Source: Selaginella moellendorffii (taxonomy: Eukaryota > Streptophyta > Lycopodiopsida > Selaginellales > Selaginellaceae). From it: a stretch of 63,322 nt of DNA. A program made the translations under genes and the position numbers. The stretch is from NCBI RefSeq assembly GCF_000143415.4, contig NW_003314462.1:1-63322 (forward strand). Reading direction: 5' to 3'. The notes under the pieces were generated by a model, which searched no databases, was not told the origin of the DNA, and was given only the letters and a program-made list of their open reading frames with translations. Within the stretch, counting starts at the first letter, position 1. Each line of letters begins with the position of its first letter. Of this stretch, positions 37,495-48,500 are shown piece by piece.

Positions 37495-39273
37495 GTGGAG
37501 ACTGGAGCCGTACACAACCTCTCGAGCAGGACTCTCTCAGCTGCCGAGATCCGTCTCCTCTCCCTCGGCCTGAGGTACATCCCGAACCCGGCACCGCTCA
37601 GAGCCCCACAGATCGTGGAAAGCTCTGATGCTCTCTGCCGAGCCGTCCGACTCCGTCACCTCTTCAAGGACGACGACTCAGCCCTGCCGGAGTTCCGAGT
37701 ACCAAACCCGAGCTTCGAGCCGCCTCCAGCACCAGCGCATGTGGAACGACGCCTAGCACACTTGCGAGGCAGCCTGCTCCACAGGCTTGAAGGAGCACAC
37801 AAGCCTCGCTCCTTCGCTCACGGTTGGAAGAAGCGTGCCCTCCGCTCTCTCGCGACGGACACCTCCATCGTCATCAAGCCCGCGGATAAAAACCTTGGAG
37901 CGGTGATTCTGGATCGCGATTGGTACACGAGGGAGGCTCTGCGCCAACTGAACGACCCACTCGTTTATGTGAAGATCCCCTCCGTGCCATCCAAGGCCCT
38001 CCAGGAACGCCTCGCCGAGCTCATCACAAAGTACCGCAGCTGCTCGTGGCTCGACAACTCCACGCAGCAGTTCCTGCTGCACCAGCCCGCCGTACCCCGG
38101 CAGGCTTGCATGCTGTATTTTCTTCCGAAAATACACAAGCAGCCAATAAAGGGCCGGCCAATTGCGAGCTATATCGGCACTTTGTGGGAGCCCCTCGCGC
38201 GGTGGCTTCACCGCCAGCTCTACAACATCCTGCTGAAGCAGCCAACGTTTCTTGCTGATTCGCTCACGCTGCTGCAGGACCTCCTCCACCTACGGCTCCC
38301 ACGGGACTGCTGGCTCTTCACGTTCGACGTAGAGAGCCTCTACCCAAGCATCCCCACACGAGAAGGTCTCCAACGCCTCCGCGACTTTGTGTTTGCCGAG
38401 TACGGCAACACCACACGCTCGCGGTTCCTCATGGCTGCGGCTGCCCTCGTTCTGGAGCACAACTACGTGGAGTTTGACGGTAACATCTACCAGCAGATCC
38501 GCGGCACAGCAATGGGCTCCAACTTCGCGGTGGTCTACGCTTGCCTCTTCCTCTGCTCTCTCGAAGCCGAGTACAAGCATGCCACCAACGACTGGCCCTT
38601 CTACCTACGAAGGTACATAGATGACGGAGTGGGCATTTGGACAGGTACACGAGCAGGCCTCGAACGATGGCTCCGAGGATACGGCACGCTGTGTCCTTCG
38701 ATCAAGATCACCTCGGTGATCTCGCTCGAAGAGTTGGATATCCTCGATATCCACTTCTTCAAAGGCCCTCGCTTTGAAGAGACAGGCTGCCTCGACTCGT
38801 CCACGTTCCAGAAGCCGCTCAACGCCTACCAGTACCTCCCCTGGACGTCGGTTCACCCACGGCACCAAAAAGTGGCATTCATCCGCAGCGAGCTCCGGAG
38901 ATACCTCCTCCGTGAGAGCACGGCCGATGGATTCTACGCCATGCGCACGCGGTTCTACCACCGCCTCCGTGCCCGAGGATACCCGACCTCCTTCCTCCAC
39001 CACTGCTTCTCCGGCATCTCCTACGACCAGCGACATCAAGCTCTCCTTGCACGTTCGCGCCGCTCTAGCGACGCCTGTCGACGGGCCCCCCTCGCCTTCA
39101 AGCTGCCCTACACACTCCACAGTGCGCAGCTAGGCTTGGGGGACATCCTAAACCCTAAACAGGTGATGGATGAAGCTCCCGCAGACACACTCCCCCGAGT
39201 GATCACGTGCTGGAGACGCTCCCCGAACCTCGGTTCATTTCTGGTCAGGGCTAAGCTCCCTCTGCGAGCTTAG
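37495..39273 (+). CDS. PLE ORF2 reverse transcriptase (copy J)
   Basis: Intact second-subtype RT, nearly identical to copy F (shares KIPSVP and QLYNIL). FDVESLYPSIP, GTAMGSN and YIDD are present; no ATG near the start; no GIY-YIG. ORF1, ORF2, upstream promoter and two flanking ribozymes are all intact, so J is a good candidate for an active or recently active copy. Confidence 0.92.
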   Translation: METGAVHNLSSRTLSAAEIRLLSLGLRYIPNPAPLRAPQIVESSDALCRAVRLRHLFKDDDSALPEFRVPNPSFEPPPAPAHVERRLAHLRGSLLHRLEGAHKPRSFAHGWKKRALRSLATDTSIVIKPADKNLGAVILDRDWYTREALRQLNDPLVYVKIPSVPSKALQERLAELITKYRSCSWLDNSTQQFLLHQPAVPRQACMLYFLPKIHKQPIKGRPIASYIGTLWEPLARWLHRQLYNILLKQPTFLADSLTLLQDLLHLRLPRDCWLFTFDVESLYPSIPTREGLQRLRDFVFAEYGNTTRSRFLMAAAALVLEHNYVEFDGNIYQQIRGTAMGSNFAVVYACLFLCSLEAEYKHATNDWPFYLRRYIDDGVGIWTGTRAGLERWLRGYGTLCPSIKITSVISLEELDILDIHFFKGPRFEETGCLDSSTFQKPLNAYQYLPWTSVHPRHQKVAFIRSELRRYLLRESTADGFYAMRTRFYHRLRARGYPTSFLHHCFSGISYDQRHQALLARSRRSSDACRRAPLAFKLPYTLHSAQLGLGDILNPKQVMDEAPADTLPRVITCWRRSPNLGSFLVRAKLPLRA

Positions 39274-40065
39274 CCACGTCTTGTACCGCACTTTGCAAGA
39301 CACGGACACTTATGTTTGCATCTTTCTCCGCGTACCCGATGACTCCCAGGGTCTCGCCGATGGACTTCAGGTATGTCCCAAGTCACTCCAGGCCACCCCC
39401 CTTTCGAGTCAACGCCCGGTCAACGCGGAGTCAACGGTCAGAACGGAATATTCCCCAATATTCCGACTGTATCCCTGTTGACCGAGTCAAAACGGCATAT
39501 ACCGTTGGATTCTGCTCTTCCTTCCGATCGTGAATATGTGAGTTTCAACTCTGAACTCCACACACGACTCGTGGAAAAGCATGTTTTCCATTAAAACGGC
39601 GCCGCTCCCTCGACATCGGCGACACATGCCGACAGCTCGCAGGATGGCTCTCCCCCATGTAACCGCTGGACTCCGGGTATGTATGAGTGACCTCAGGCCC
39701 TCCACCATCCCAGTCCACACACGGTCAACGCGGGGTCAACGGTCAACGACCGAATATTCCGAGAATATTCCCTGCAAAGTGAACCACGTTTTTCGCCCCC
39801 GGGTACGTACAAGTGACACAAGCATTGTGGACGTAACGCATGCATCATATCATGCCGCGTTTACAAGTTATCTTGCGTCGAAGGTACGTCACCCGCCGGA
39901 CGAACGCTTACTGTCTTCGGCGATTCGCCGAAGTCATTCTCCGCGACTACCACTGCTGTGGAGTAACCAACACCAGCTGTGCTACGTTCGCATCCTCGCA
40001 AGCCAACGCCGCCATGCACCTCGCATGGCTGCCACTCGGACTCGCGCCACGTGACAGAGCCAGAA

Positions 40066-40071
40066 TATAAG
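40066..40071 (+). promoter_or_regulatory. TATA-like box, copy J
   Basis: TATAAG 53 bp before the ribozyme. Confidence 0.45.
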
Positions 40072-40118
40072 TAGAGCCGGCACCGAGCTAGGGTTAGGGT
40101 AGACGTTAGACGACTACA

Positions 40119-40159
40119 CCCGGCTGATGAGTCCCAAAAAGGACGAAACCGGTCTCGGG
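40119..40159 (+). ncRNA. Hammerhead ribozyme (copy J)
   Basis: Identical core; predicted cut after 40154. Confidence 0.9.
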
Positions 40160-40349
40160 TTGTCTCTTGTCTTCTCCCTCGCTCGCGAATGAATGAAAAT
40201 TCATTCTCTTGCCTCCTCTACTTGCTCTCGATCACGCCGTCTCGACAACGGCACACGGAGAATGTGGATTGCACAAAGTGGCGCCGCGATCTCGCCGGAT
40301 TGCAGCACCACGGGGTGCCTTTGACCCTAAACGCCTAAACGCGCCTAAA

Positions 40350-40449
40350 CCTAAACCCTAAACCCTAAACCTAAACCCTAAACCCTAAACCCTAAACCCT
40401 AAACCCTAAACCGGTAAACCCTAAACCCTAAACCCTAAACCCTAAACCG
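40350..40449. repeat. Irregular telomere tract with two CCGGT interruptions
   Basis: CCCTAAA with several CCTAAA units. CCGGT occurs once inside the tract (near 40,411) followed by more telomere, and again at the junction with inverted fragment K. Confidence 0.88.
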
Positions 40450-40817
40450 GTGGGAGCTTCATCCATCACCTGTTTAGGGTTTAGGATGTCCCCCAAGCCT
40501 AGCTGCGCACTGTGGAGTGTGTAGGGCAGCTTGAAGGTGAGGGGGGCCCGTCGACAGGCGTCGCTAGAGCGGCGCGAACGTGCAAGGAGAGCTTGATGTC
40601 GCTGGTCGTAGGAGATGCCGGAGAAGCAGTGGTGGAGGAAGGAGGTCGGGTATCCTCGGGCATGGAGGCGGTGGTAGAACCGCGTGCGCATGGTGTGGAA
40701 TCCATCGGCCGTGCTCTCGCGGAGGAGGTATCTCCGGAGCTCACTGCGGATGAATGCCACTTTTTGGTGCCGTGGGTGAACCGACGTCCAGGGGAGGTAC
40801 TGGTAGGCGTTGAGCGG
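40450..40817 (-). mobile_element. Inverted PLE fragment K (part of ORF2)
   Basis: About 368 bp from the C-terminal third of ORF2, minus strand, from the LLNAYQYLP region to the DEAPT codons. It includes the coding telomere-like motif (TTTAGGGTTTAGGATG on +). It is flanked by CCCTAAA on the left and TTTAGGG on the right, the same capped arrangement as the captured gene at 4.4-5.8 kb. Confidence 0.85.
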
Positions 40818-40961
40818 TTTTAGGGTTTAGGGTTTAGGGTTTAGTTTTAGGGTTTAGGGTTTAGGGTTTTAGGGTTTAGGGTTTAGGGTTTAGGGTTTAG
40901 GGTTTAGGGTTTAGGGTTTTTTAGGGTTTAGGGTTTAGGGTTTAGGGTTTAGGGTTTAGGG
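40818..40961. repeat. Telomere tract in inverted orientation, TTTAGGG
   Basis: About 20 G-strand units with TTTTAGGG slips, adjoining the 3' terminus of inverted copy L. Confidence 0.92.
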
Positions 40962-41151
40962 TTTAGGCGCGTTTAGGCGTTTAGGGTCAAAGGCACCCCG
41001 TGGTGCTGCAATCCGGCGAGATCGCGGCGCCACTTTGTGCAATCCACATTCTCCGTGTGCCGTTGTCGAGACGGCGTGATCGAGAGCAAGTAGAGGAGGC
41101 AAGAGAATGAATTTTCATTCATTCGCGAGCGAGGGAGAAGACAAGAGACAA

Positions 41152-41192
41152 CCCGAGACCGGTTTCGTCCTTTTTGGGACTCATCAGCTGGG
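41152..41192 (-). ncRNA. Hammerhead ribozyme with a stem I change (copy L)
   Basis: The core is intact, but the stem I strand reads CCCAG instead of CCCGG. This makes an A-C mismatch against UCGGG next to the catalytic core, and probably weakens cleavage. Confidence 0.85.
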
Positions 41193-41239
41193 TGTAGTCG
41201 TCTAACGTCTACCCTAACCCTAGCTCGGCGCCGACTCTA

Positions 41240-41245
41240 CTTATA
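41240..41245 (-). promoter_or_regulatory. TATA-like box, copy L
   Basis: TATAAG on the minus strand at the conserved spacing from the ribozyme. Confidence 0.45.
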
Positions 41246-42037
41246 TTCTGGCTCTGTCACGTGGCGCGAGTCCGAGTGGCGGCCATGCGAAGTGCATGAC
41301 GGCGTTGGCTCGCGAGGATGCGAACGTAGCACAGCTGGGGTTGGTGACTCCACAGCAGTGGTAGTCGCGGAGAATGACTTCGGCGGATCGCCGAAGACAG
41401 TAAGCGTTCGTCCGGCGGGTGACGTACCTTTGACGCAAGATAACTTGTAAACGTGGCATGATATGATGCATGCGTTACGTCCACAATGCTTGTGTCACTT
41501 GTGCGTACCCGGCGACGAAAAACGTGGTTCACTTTGCAGGGAATATTCTCGGAATATTCGGTCGTTGACCGTTGACCCCGCGTTGACCGTGTGTGGACTG
41601 GGATGGTGGGGGGCCTGAGGCCACTCATACATACCCGGAGTCCAGCGGTTACATGGGGGAGAGCCATCCTGCGAGCTGTCGGCATGTGTCGCCGATGTCG
41701 AGGGAACGGCACCGTTTTAACGGAAAACATGCTTTTCCACGAGTCGTGTGTGGAGTTCAGAGTTGAAACTCACATATTCACGATCGGAAGGAAGAGCAGA
41801 ATCCAACGGTATATGCCGTTTTGACTCGGTCAACAGGGATACAGTCGGAATATTGGGGAATATTCCGTTCTGACCGTTGACTCCGCGTTGACCGGGCGTT
41901 GACTCGAAAGGGGGGTGGCCTGGAGTGACTTGGGACATACCTGAAGTCCATCAGCCAGACCCTGGGAGTCATCGAGTACGCGGAGAAGGATGCAAACATA
42001 AACTTCCGTGTCTTGCAAAGTGCGGTACAAGATGTGG

Positions 42038-43852
42038 CTAAGCTCGCGGAGGGAGCTTAGCCCTGACCAGAAACGAACCGAGGTTCGGGGAGCGTCTCCA
42101 GCACGTGATCACTCGAGGGAGTGTGTCTGTGGGAGCTTCATCCATCACCTGTTTAGGGTTTAGGATGTCCCCCAAGCCTAGCTGCGCACTGTGGAGTGTG
42201 TAGGGCAGCTTGAAGGCGAGGGGGGCCCGTCGACAGGCGTCGCTAGAGCAGCGCGAACGTGCAAGGAGAGCTTGATGTCGCTGGTCGTAGGAGATGCCGG
42301 AGAAGCAGTGGTGGAGGAAGGAGGTCGGGTATCCTCGGGCACGGAGGCGGTGGTAGAACCGCGTGCGCATGGCGTGGAATCCATCGGCCGTGCTCTCGCA
42401 GAGGAGGTATCTCCGGAGCTCGCTGCGGATGAATGCCACTTTTTGGTGCCGTGGGTGAACCGACGTCCAGGGGAGGTACTGGTAGGCGTTGAGCGGCTTC
42501 TGGAACGTGGACGAGTCGAGGCAGCCTGTCTCTTCAAAGCGAGGGCCTTTGAAGAAGTGGATATCGAGGATATCCAACTCTTCGAGCAAGATCACCGAGG
42601 TGATCTTGATCGAAGGACACAGCGTGCCGTATCCTCGGAGCCATTGTTCGAGGCCTGCTCGTGTACCTGTCCAAATGCCTACTCCGTCATCTATGTACCT
42701 TCGTAGATAGAAGGGCCAGTCGTTGGTGGCATGCTTGTACTCGGCTTCGAGAGAGCAGAGGAAGAGGCAAGCGTAGACCACCGCGAAGTTGGAGCCCATT
42801 GCTGTGCCGCGGATCTGCTGGTAGATGTTACCGTCAAACTCCACGTAGTTGTGCTCCAGAACGAGGGCAGCCGCAGCCATGAGGAACCGCGAGCGTGTGG
42901 TGTTGCCGTACTCAGCAAACACAAAGTCGCGGAGGCGTTGGAGACCTTCTCGTGTGGGGATGCTTGGGTAGAGGCTCTCTACGTCGAACGTGAAGAGCCA
43001 GCAGTCCCGCGGGAGCTGTAGGTGGAGGAGGTCCTGTAGCAGCGTGCGCGAGTCGGAAAGAAACGTTGGCTGCTTCAGCAGGATATCGTAGAGCTGGCGG
43101 TGAAGCCAACGCGCGAGGGGCTCCCACAACGTACTGATATAGCTTGCGATGGGTCGGCCCTTTATTGGCTGCTTGTGTATTTTCGGAAGAAAATACATCA
43201 TGCAAGCCTGCCGGGGTACGGCGGGCTGGTGCAGTAGGAACTGCTGCGTGGAGTTGTCGAGCCACGAGCAGCTGCGGTACTTTGTGATGAGCTCGGCGAG
43301 GCGTTCCTGGAGGGATTTGGATGGCATGGAGGGGACCTTCACATAAACGAGTGGGTCGTTCAGTTGGCGGAGAGCCTCCTTCGTGTACCAATCACGATCC
43401 AGCACCACCGCTCCAAGATTTTTGTCCGCAGGCTTGATGACGATGGATGTGTCCGTTGCGAGAGAGTGGAGAGCACGCTTTTTCCAACCGTGAGCGAAGG
43501 AGCGAGGCTTGTGTGCTCCTTCCAGCCTGTGGAGCAGGCTGCCTCGCACGTGTGCAAGGCGTCGTTCCACATACGCTGGTGCTGGAGGTGGCTCGAAGCT
43601 CGGGTTTGGTACTCGGAACTCCGGCAGGGCTGAGTCGTCGTCCTTGAAGAGGTGACGGAGTCGGACGGCTTGGCAAAGAGCATCAGAGCTTTCCACGATC
43701 TGTGGGGCTCTGAGCGGTGCCGGGTTCGGGATGTACCTCAGGCCGAGGGAGAGGAGACGGATCTCAGCGGCCGAGAGAGCCCTGCTTGAGAGGTTGTGTA
43801 CAGCTCCAGTCTCCACTCGGTTCTCGAACTTCGAGACTGGCCGTTGTCCCAC
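42038..43852 (-). CDS. PLE ORF2 reverse transcriptase (copy L)
   Basis: Open minus-strand RT frame of about 604 residues counted from an upstream GTG; it corresponds to the 592-residue form plus 12. A/D/E-type N-terminus with private changes (SMPSKS, ISTLWEP, SVILLEEL, LLCESTADG, SRCSSDAC). All RT motifs are retained. With ORF1 and the promoter side lost to truncation, it is unlikely to be autonomous. Confidence 0.88.
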   Translation of the reverse strand: MGQRPVSKFENRVETGAVHNLSSRALSAAEIRLLSLGLRYIPNPAPLRAPQIVESSDALCQAVRLRHLFKDDDSALPEFRVPNPSFEPPPAPAYVERRLAHVRGSLLHRLEGAHKPRSFAHGWKKRALHSLATDTSIVIKPADKNLGAVVLDRDWYTKEALRQLNDPLVYVKVPSMPSKSLQERLAELITKYRSCSWLDNSTQQFLLHQPAVPRQACMMYFLPKIHKQPIKGRPIASYISTLWEPLARWLHRQLYDILLKQPTFLSDSRTLLQDLLHLQLPRDCWLFTFDVESLYPSIPTREGLQRLRDFVFAEYGNTTRSRFLMAAAALVLEHNYVEFDGNIYQQIRGTAMGSNFAVVYACLFLCSLEAEYKHATNDWPFYLRRYIDDGVGIWTGTRAGLEQWLRGYGTLCPSIKITSVILLEELDILDIHFFKGPRFEETGCLDSSTFQKPLNAYQYLPWTSVHPRHQKVAFIRSELRRYLLCESTADGFHAMRTRFYHRLRARGYPTSFLHHCFSGISYDQRHQALLARSRCSSDACRRAPLAFKLPYTLHSAQLGLGDILNPKQVMDEAPTDTLPRVITCWRRSPNLGSFLVRAKLPPRA

Positions 43853-43881
43853 AATGTCGAGGATAGCCTTAGACGGACTGG

Positions 43882-44388
43882 TCAGTGGTGACCAGTAGTC
43901 TTGAGGATTCCCCTCACGGGGACTTTGGCGGTTGGCGAACGTGAGCGCGAGCGAGAGCGGCGTCGTGGTGCTGGGGTCCTGCTCCTGCGGCTGGCAGGGG
44001 TCTGGCTCCGTCCAGGGCGAGGTCGAGGGCTGCGTGTGCGAGCTCCCTTGCTGCCTCTGGTCGGTGAACGTCCTCGAGGTCGCTGGGGACCAGAGGTGAC
44101 CGGTGCCGGTGTCGTGGAGCGTGGGCGCCGCTGTGGGGAGCTGCTGCGGCCAGAACGGTGAGGGCCATCGCGTCCAGCATTCTTTTCGTGGGAACCAGGC
44201 CGGGCTGGAGATGTCCGGCGCGGAGTCCCCCTCGAAGAAGAAGCCGATGCAGCGGAACGGGTGGGAGGAGTCCCAGTAGCCCCGTTCCGCCGCTGTCCGT
44301 TTCCCTGGTCATTGCGGGCGGGTGTTGCCGACCGGGATCCAGCTTCGTCGGCGTTGGCGGCGAAGGAGACGCGGTGCCTCTTGCTCGA
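43882..44388 (-). pseudogene. ORF1 C-terminal remnant, SR-rich tail (copy L)
   Basis: About 168 residues of the Arg/Ser/Pro-rich ORF1 tail. The frame continues into host DNA for a few codons, but the homology stops at 44,388. Confidence 0.82.
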
Positions 44389-44492
44389 GACGGTGTCCCA
44401 TATGCCCACCTAGAACAGGAGAATTATGGTAGGCATGGAGAAACCGCGGAATAAACACCAAAGGCACCACCAGCCGTAAATGATCATCAGGA

Positions 44493-45347
44493 TGTGAGAC
44501 ACAAAATCCCTAGGCCCCAAAGTGGAGTCGGAAGGGTGCCACGTGGTAGCGGCCGAAGCGAAAGCCAAACGAGCGTAACATGTTTGGACTAAAAGCTTCG
44601 ACTTGAAAGGTCGAGAGTGGGAGTGGAACTCCCAACAAAGTGCTCGAGGAACAAGCACGAAGCGAGCAATAAGCGAGGCTCCAAAAAGGGACCCAAAAGG
44701 ACCAACACATGACACGTGGAAGTGTCCGAGATAAAGTCCGAGATGGACCAAGACGGAGTCCGAGATGGAGTCTGAGGTGGAGTCTGAGATGGAGTCCGAG
44801 ATGGAGTCCGAGGTGGAGTCCGAGGTGGAGTCCGAGGTGGAGTCCGAGGTGGAGTCCGAGATGGAGTCCGAGATGGTGTCTGAAGTGGAGTCCGAGATGG
44901 ACCAAGAGGGAGTCCGAGATGGACCGAGATGGAGTCCGAGATGGAGTCCGAGATGGACCGAGACGGAGTCCGAGATGGAGTCCGAGATGGACCGAGACGG
45001 AGTCTGAGATGGACTGAGATGGAGTCCGAGATGGAGTCCGAGATGGACCCGAGATGGAATCTGAGATGGAGTCCGAGATGGAGTCCGACGTCAAGACCGA
45101 GACCGGGACCGAGACCGAGACCGAGGCGGAGGCCGAGACCGAGGCGGAGGCCAAGACCGAGGCGGAGGCCGAGACCGAGGCGGAGGCCGAGACCGAGGCG
45201 GAGGCCGAGACCGAGGCGGAGGCCGAGACCGAGGCGGAGGCCGAGACCGAGCCCGAGTCCAAGTCCGAGTCTGAGTCCGAGTCCGAGTTCGAGTCTGAGA
45301 GGGTGAAAGCCCAAAGCGTTCGTCTCCCAGACCCTGAGGAGTTTGGT
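44493..45347 (+). repeat. Long dispersed repeat, copy 1, with minisatellite core
   Basis: Starts TGTGAGACACAAAATCCC and ends near CCCAGACCCTGAGGAGTTTGG. The same sequence recurs at 52,091-53,176 in direct orientation. The interior (about 44,720-45,300) is a minisatellite of GAGATGGAGTCCGA units passing into GAGGCGGAGGCCGAGACC units. The long repetitive frames on both strands (Glu/Thr/Ala, Leu/Gly, Ser/Ala/Val) are products of the minisatellite. A TGTGAG start resembles an LTR, but no CA end is seen. Confidence 0.75.
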
Positions 45348-45358
45348 ATATCAAGATG

Positions 45359-45376
45359 GCATGAGGCCTCATGCCA
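45359..45376. repeat. 18-bp perfect palindrome GGCATGAGGCCTCATGCC
   Basis: Perfect palindrome, with imperfect relatives at 45,428, 47,323, 48,663 and 48,716 and a partial one near 59,693. Possibly a dispersed short element. Confidence 0.5.
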
Positions 45377-45520
45377 ATTTTGTGAATGCGAAATTTCACG
45401 TGGGTGTCAATAGCATGTTTGAATAATGGCATGTGGCCTCATGCTATTTGGTATGTTATGATTTAGGCCATTCTCCAATCATTTTTTGTATGGTCTTAAC
45501 TTCTTTTCTGCACTTTCAGA

Positions 45521-48500
45521 ATGGCCTTCAGGGTTGGGGAAAAGGTTTACATTTTGAATGGTGGGAAGAGAGTTGCAAAAGGGACCCTTGTGTCTATGGA
45601 TCGGAACTTTGTTATACACTGTCAAAGGCTTAGGGAAGGCAATGCTGCTGTATCAGTAGAGACTGTCTTCGATGGGAATGTGGTCACTATTGAACGAGGA
45701 GAGATGGTCGTCGGGGTAAATGTTGTTATTGCCTTGAAAAATCTGCAGAAGAAAGCAGATGTTGGGGACAGCGCAAGTGCGACGCATGTTCCCTCCGTGG
45801 ATCTTAAGAACCGTGCTACATGGATTCAGGCAAAGGTGTTTCTAAACAACCCCGAGGGGGAGGTGGTAGCTAAGGGCTTAGCCACAGTTGTCGATCCAAG
45901 AGATACGGTTGCTAATCAAGAATTGAGCTGGGATGATATTGGAGTTGCGATTTTAGAGGTTGTTGACACAGAAGAAAACAGTCTGACTATTGGAAGCATT
46001 GTGCGGTGGAAATTGAGGCATTTAGTGTTTGAGAATGTGAAGGATTCACAATCAAACACCATTACAACTGATGACAGAACATCTCTTCATGGGAAAAGAA
46101 AGTACACCTTCCTACAGCGCAGCCAAAGGGATCTGAGCAACGAACCGAAAAGGCAGAAAATGGCGATGGAGGTTCGAATGGTCTCGACAGTTGCTTGTTG
46201 CAAGAGGAGGTGCTGTCAACATGCTGATTGGGATGCTATTGAAGAGGAGGGAGCAAGATACAAGACATTGTCCTGGAAGGCAGCTCGCAATTTTGTGTAT
46301 GAGGCATTACGGTCATCTGTTGATGCTTCAGAACATCAGGTGGGGGGCATGGTCTTCCAGAGGGGTTTGGTCTGCATGAAGGCATGGAGAATCATTTATG
46401 GAGTCCCTTGAAGCACATTCTACAGAATCAAAACTGAGTTCGAGGAACAAAGGGTTCAACAGGCAGTCCATGGGAACGACGGTACGCACAAAACCAGGGG
46501 TCATGTTGTATATGGAGAGGCAATCTTCAAGAGGTTTGTCGAGACATGTAGCGAGCAGCAACCACATAAAACCCGCCTCTTGGAAGATGGAACACGAGAC
46601 ACCCAACGAGTTCTCCCTTCCATGTATACCAAGGGGGCCATATTGGAAGATGTGAATCGGGAACTCCAGAGTAATGGCTATAAGAAGCTGAGCCAATCTA
46701 GATTTAGTAGATTGTGGAGCAACAGGTTCAGGGATGTGAGTATAGGAAAGTACTCCAGCTTTTCAAAGTGTAACAAGTGCACTGCTATCAAAATGGCTTT
46801 GTCGAAGAATTCTTGCAGCGCTCAAGAGCGAGAGACGTTGGTTAGAAGGCGGCTCGACCACAACATCGAGCAGAGAAGCTGCAGGACTGCATATTATCAT
46901 AACAGGATTCTCTCCATGGAGAGACCTGACTCTTACCTCTGCATCATCCACGACAAAATGGACCAGAAAAAGACGTGCTTACCTCGACTCAATCCTGCCC
47001 CCAAGGCAATCTCTTCATCCATGCAGCTGCCTGTGTCTCTGTTTGGCATAATCGCTCATGGGCATAGTGCCCAGAACTATGGGAACTTCTTTGTACCTCT
47101 ATGGGGTGGCAGGGGTGCAAACATGATGATTGCGTCCCTAGCAAAACACTTAAGGTCTCTGCAAAGTGCGCAGACTGAGCTGAACGGCCAACCCTTGCAT
47201 AAGGCCCTTGTCGATCGAACCCCATACAGGGTTCAGCTGGAGGAGGAGCAAAGGCTTGCAGTATCGCGTGGGGCCCTATGCCATCCCAGTGAATATGTTG
47301 GCCGTCAGATTGTAGGGTTATCACGTGAGGCCTCATGCCATTCCGACGAGGCTGGTCGCCCGGTGAATGCACAGTCTCATCCAAACGAAGCAGAATCTCA
47401 AGGAAGTTCTTGCGGCCGATGTGGCCTTCCACCCCATCTTCTGCTCCAAACAGACAATGCTGGCAGTGAGAACAAAAACATGTACGTCTTCGCGTACTTG
47501 GCGATGCTTGTTGCCAAAGGCATATTTGAAACGGTTACACTTGGCTTTCTCATGGTTGGGCACACTCATGAAGACGTTGATGGCATGTTCAGTCACCTGG
47601 CAGAGTCCCTCTGGCGATCCAATGTCCTCACCCTCCCACAACTCTACGATGAATTCCAAAATTGCATCAAAGGCACTGTTGAAGCTGCACTTGTGACAGA
47701 GGTTCCAGACTTTAAGGGGTTTGTAAGAGGCTACATCAGGGACGGATCCGAAACGCTGATTGGCCACTCCAAGCCTCTTCAGTTTCATTTCAGCATGCGT
47801 GACGGTGCTCCAGTGATGAGGTACAAGATGAGAGAATGGGACACAGTGTGGCTGCCAGTGGATGGCATTGAACTCTTCAAGAGAGATCCCATAACTGGGG
47901 AACCTATGATTCCTCAGGGTTCCCCACGGCCAATGCACCCTGATGGACTCAAAGACCAGGAAAGTATAGTGGCCAGGATTAGACAGCATATTGCCTTCTG
48001 GAAGAGGGGTTGGTGTTTGGTGGAGAATCCTATTTTAAGAGGTGCAAGCCTTTGCTCGAATACTGGGAGAAGATTATATCTGCTATCCAAAATGGGCCGG
48101 TTGTATATGAAGAATTGGAAGAGTCTTTTTGGCCAGAACCCAGAGCACCAGATAGTAGCGGAACAATGTCCTCTGGAAATGCAGTGACAGATAACGATGT
48201 TGAGGATCACTATTGTGGGCCGAGGAACAAGAAGCCGGATTCAACATTCAATCCAGTACAGGTCTGCAAAGGAATGGTCGTGCTTGTCAGACCCAGTAAT
48301 AAAAAACAAATGATATGGGTGGGGCGCTGCATCATTGATGCAGAGGAGGACGCGGAAACTAACTCCTTCAATGTAACTGTGGAGTGGTTCAAGCCAAGTT
48401 CCGGATATACGAAGGATTGCCTAGAAAAGAGATGGGTGCTGAATCCAAGGGATCCCAGCATGAGCATATAGGTGGATAATGTTGTGCATGGTTGGATGCG

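Larger units (their letters stand above)
32965..40349 (+). mobile_element. Complete telomeric Penelope-like element, copy J
   Basis: Full unit of about 7.4 kb with both ORFs open. Its ORF1 and ORF2 sequences are closest to copy F, but its leader is complete and close to G's, so J is also a mosaic or shares F's source element. The 3' end passes into an irregular telomere tract that includes CCTAAA units. Confidence 0.92.
40962..44388 (-). mobile_element. Inverted PLE copy L (5'-truncated in ORF1)
   Basis: Minus-strand copy with the complete 3' region, full ORF2 and the last ~168 codons of ORF1. It ends at TTGCTCGA (44,381-44,388), after which unrelated host DNA begins. The element 3' end still faces telomere repeats, so the element and its telomere tract were inverted together, or they came from another chromosome end joined here. 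It is the innermost copy and carries more private changes than the others, consistent with greater age. Confidence 0.9.

Noticed and set aside
44765-45413. Long Glu/Thr/Ala, Leu/Gly and Ser/Ala/Val repeat proteins
   Set aside because: All six frames over the GAGGCGGAGGCCGAGACC minisatellite are open, so these are low-complexity artefacts. The same applies at 52,319-53,302.
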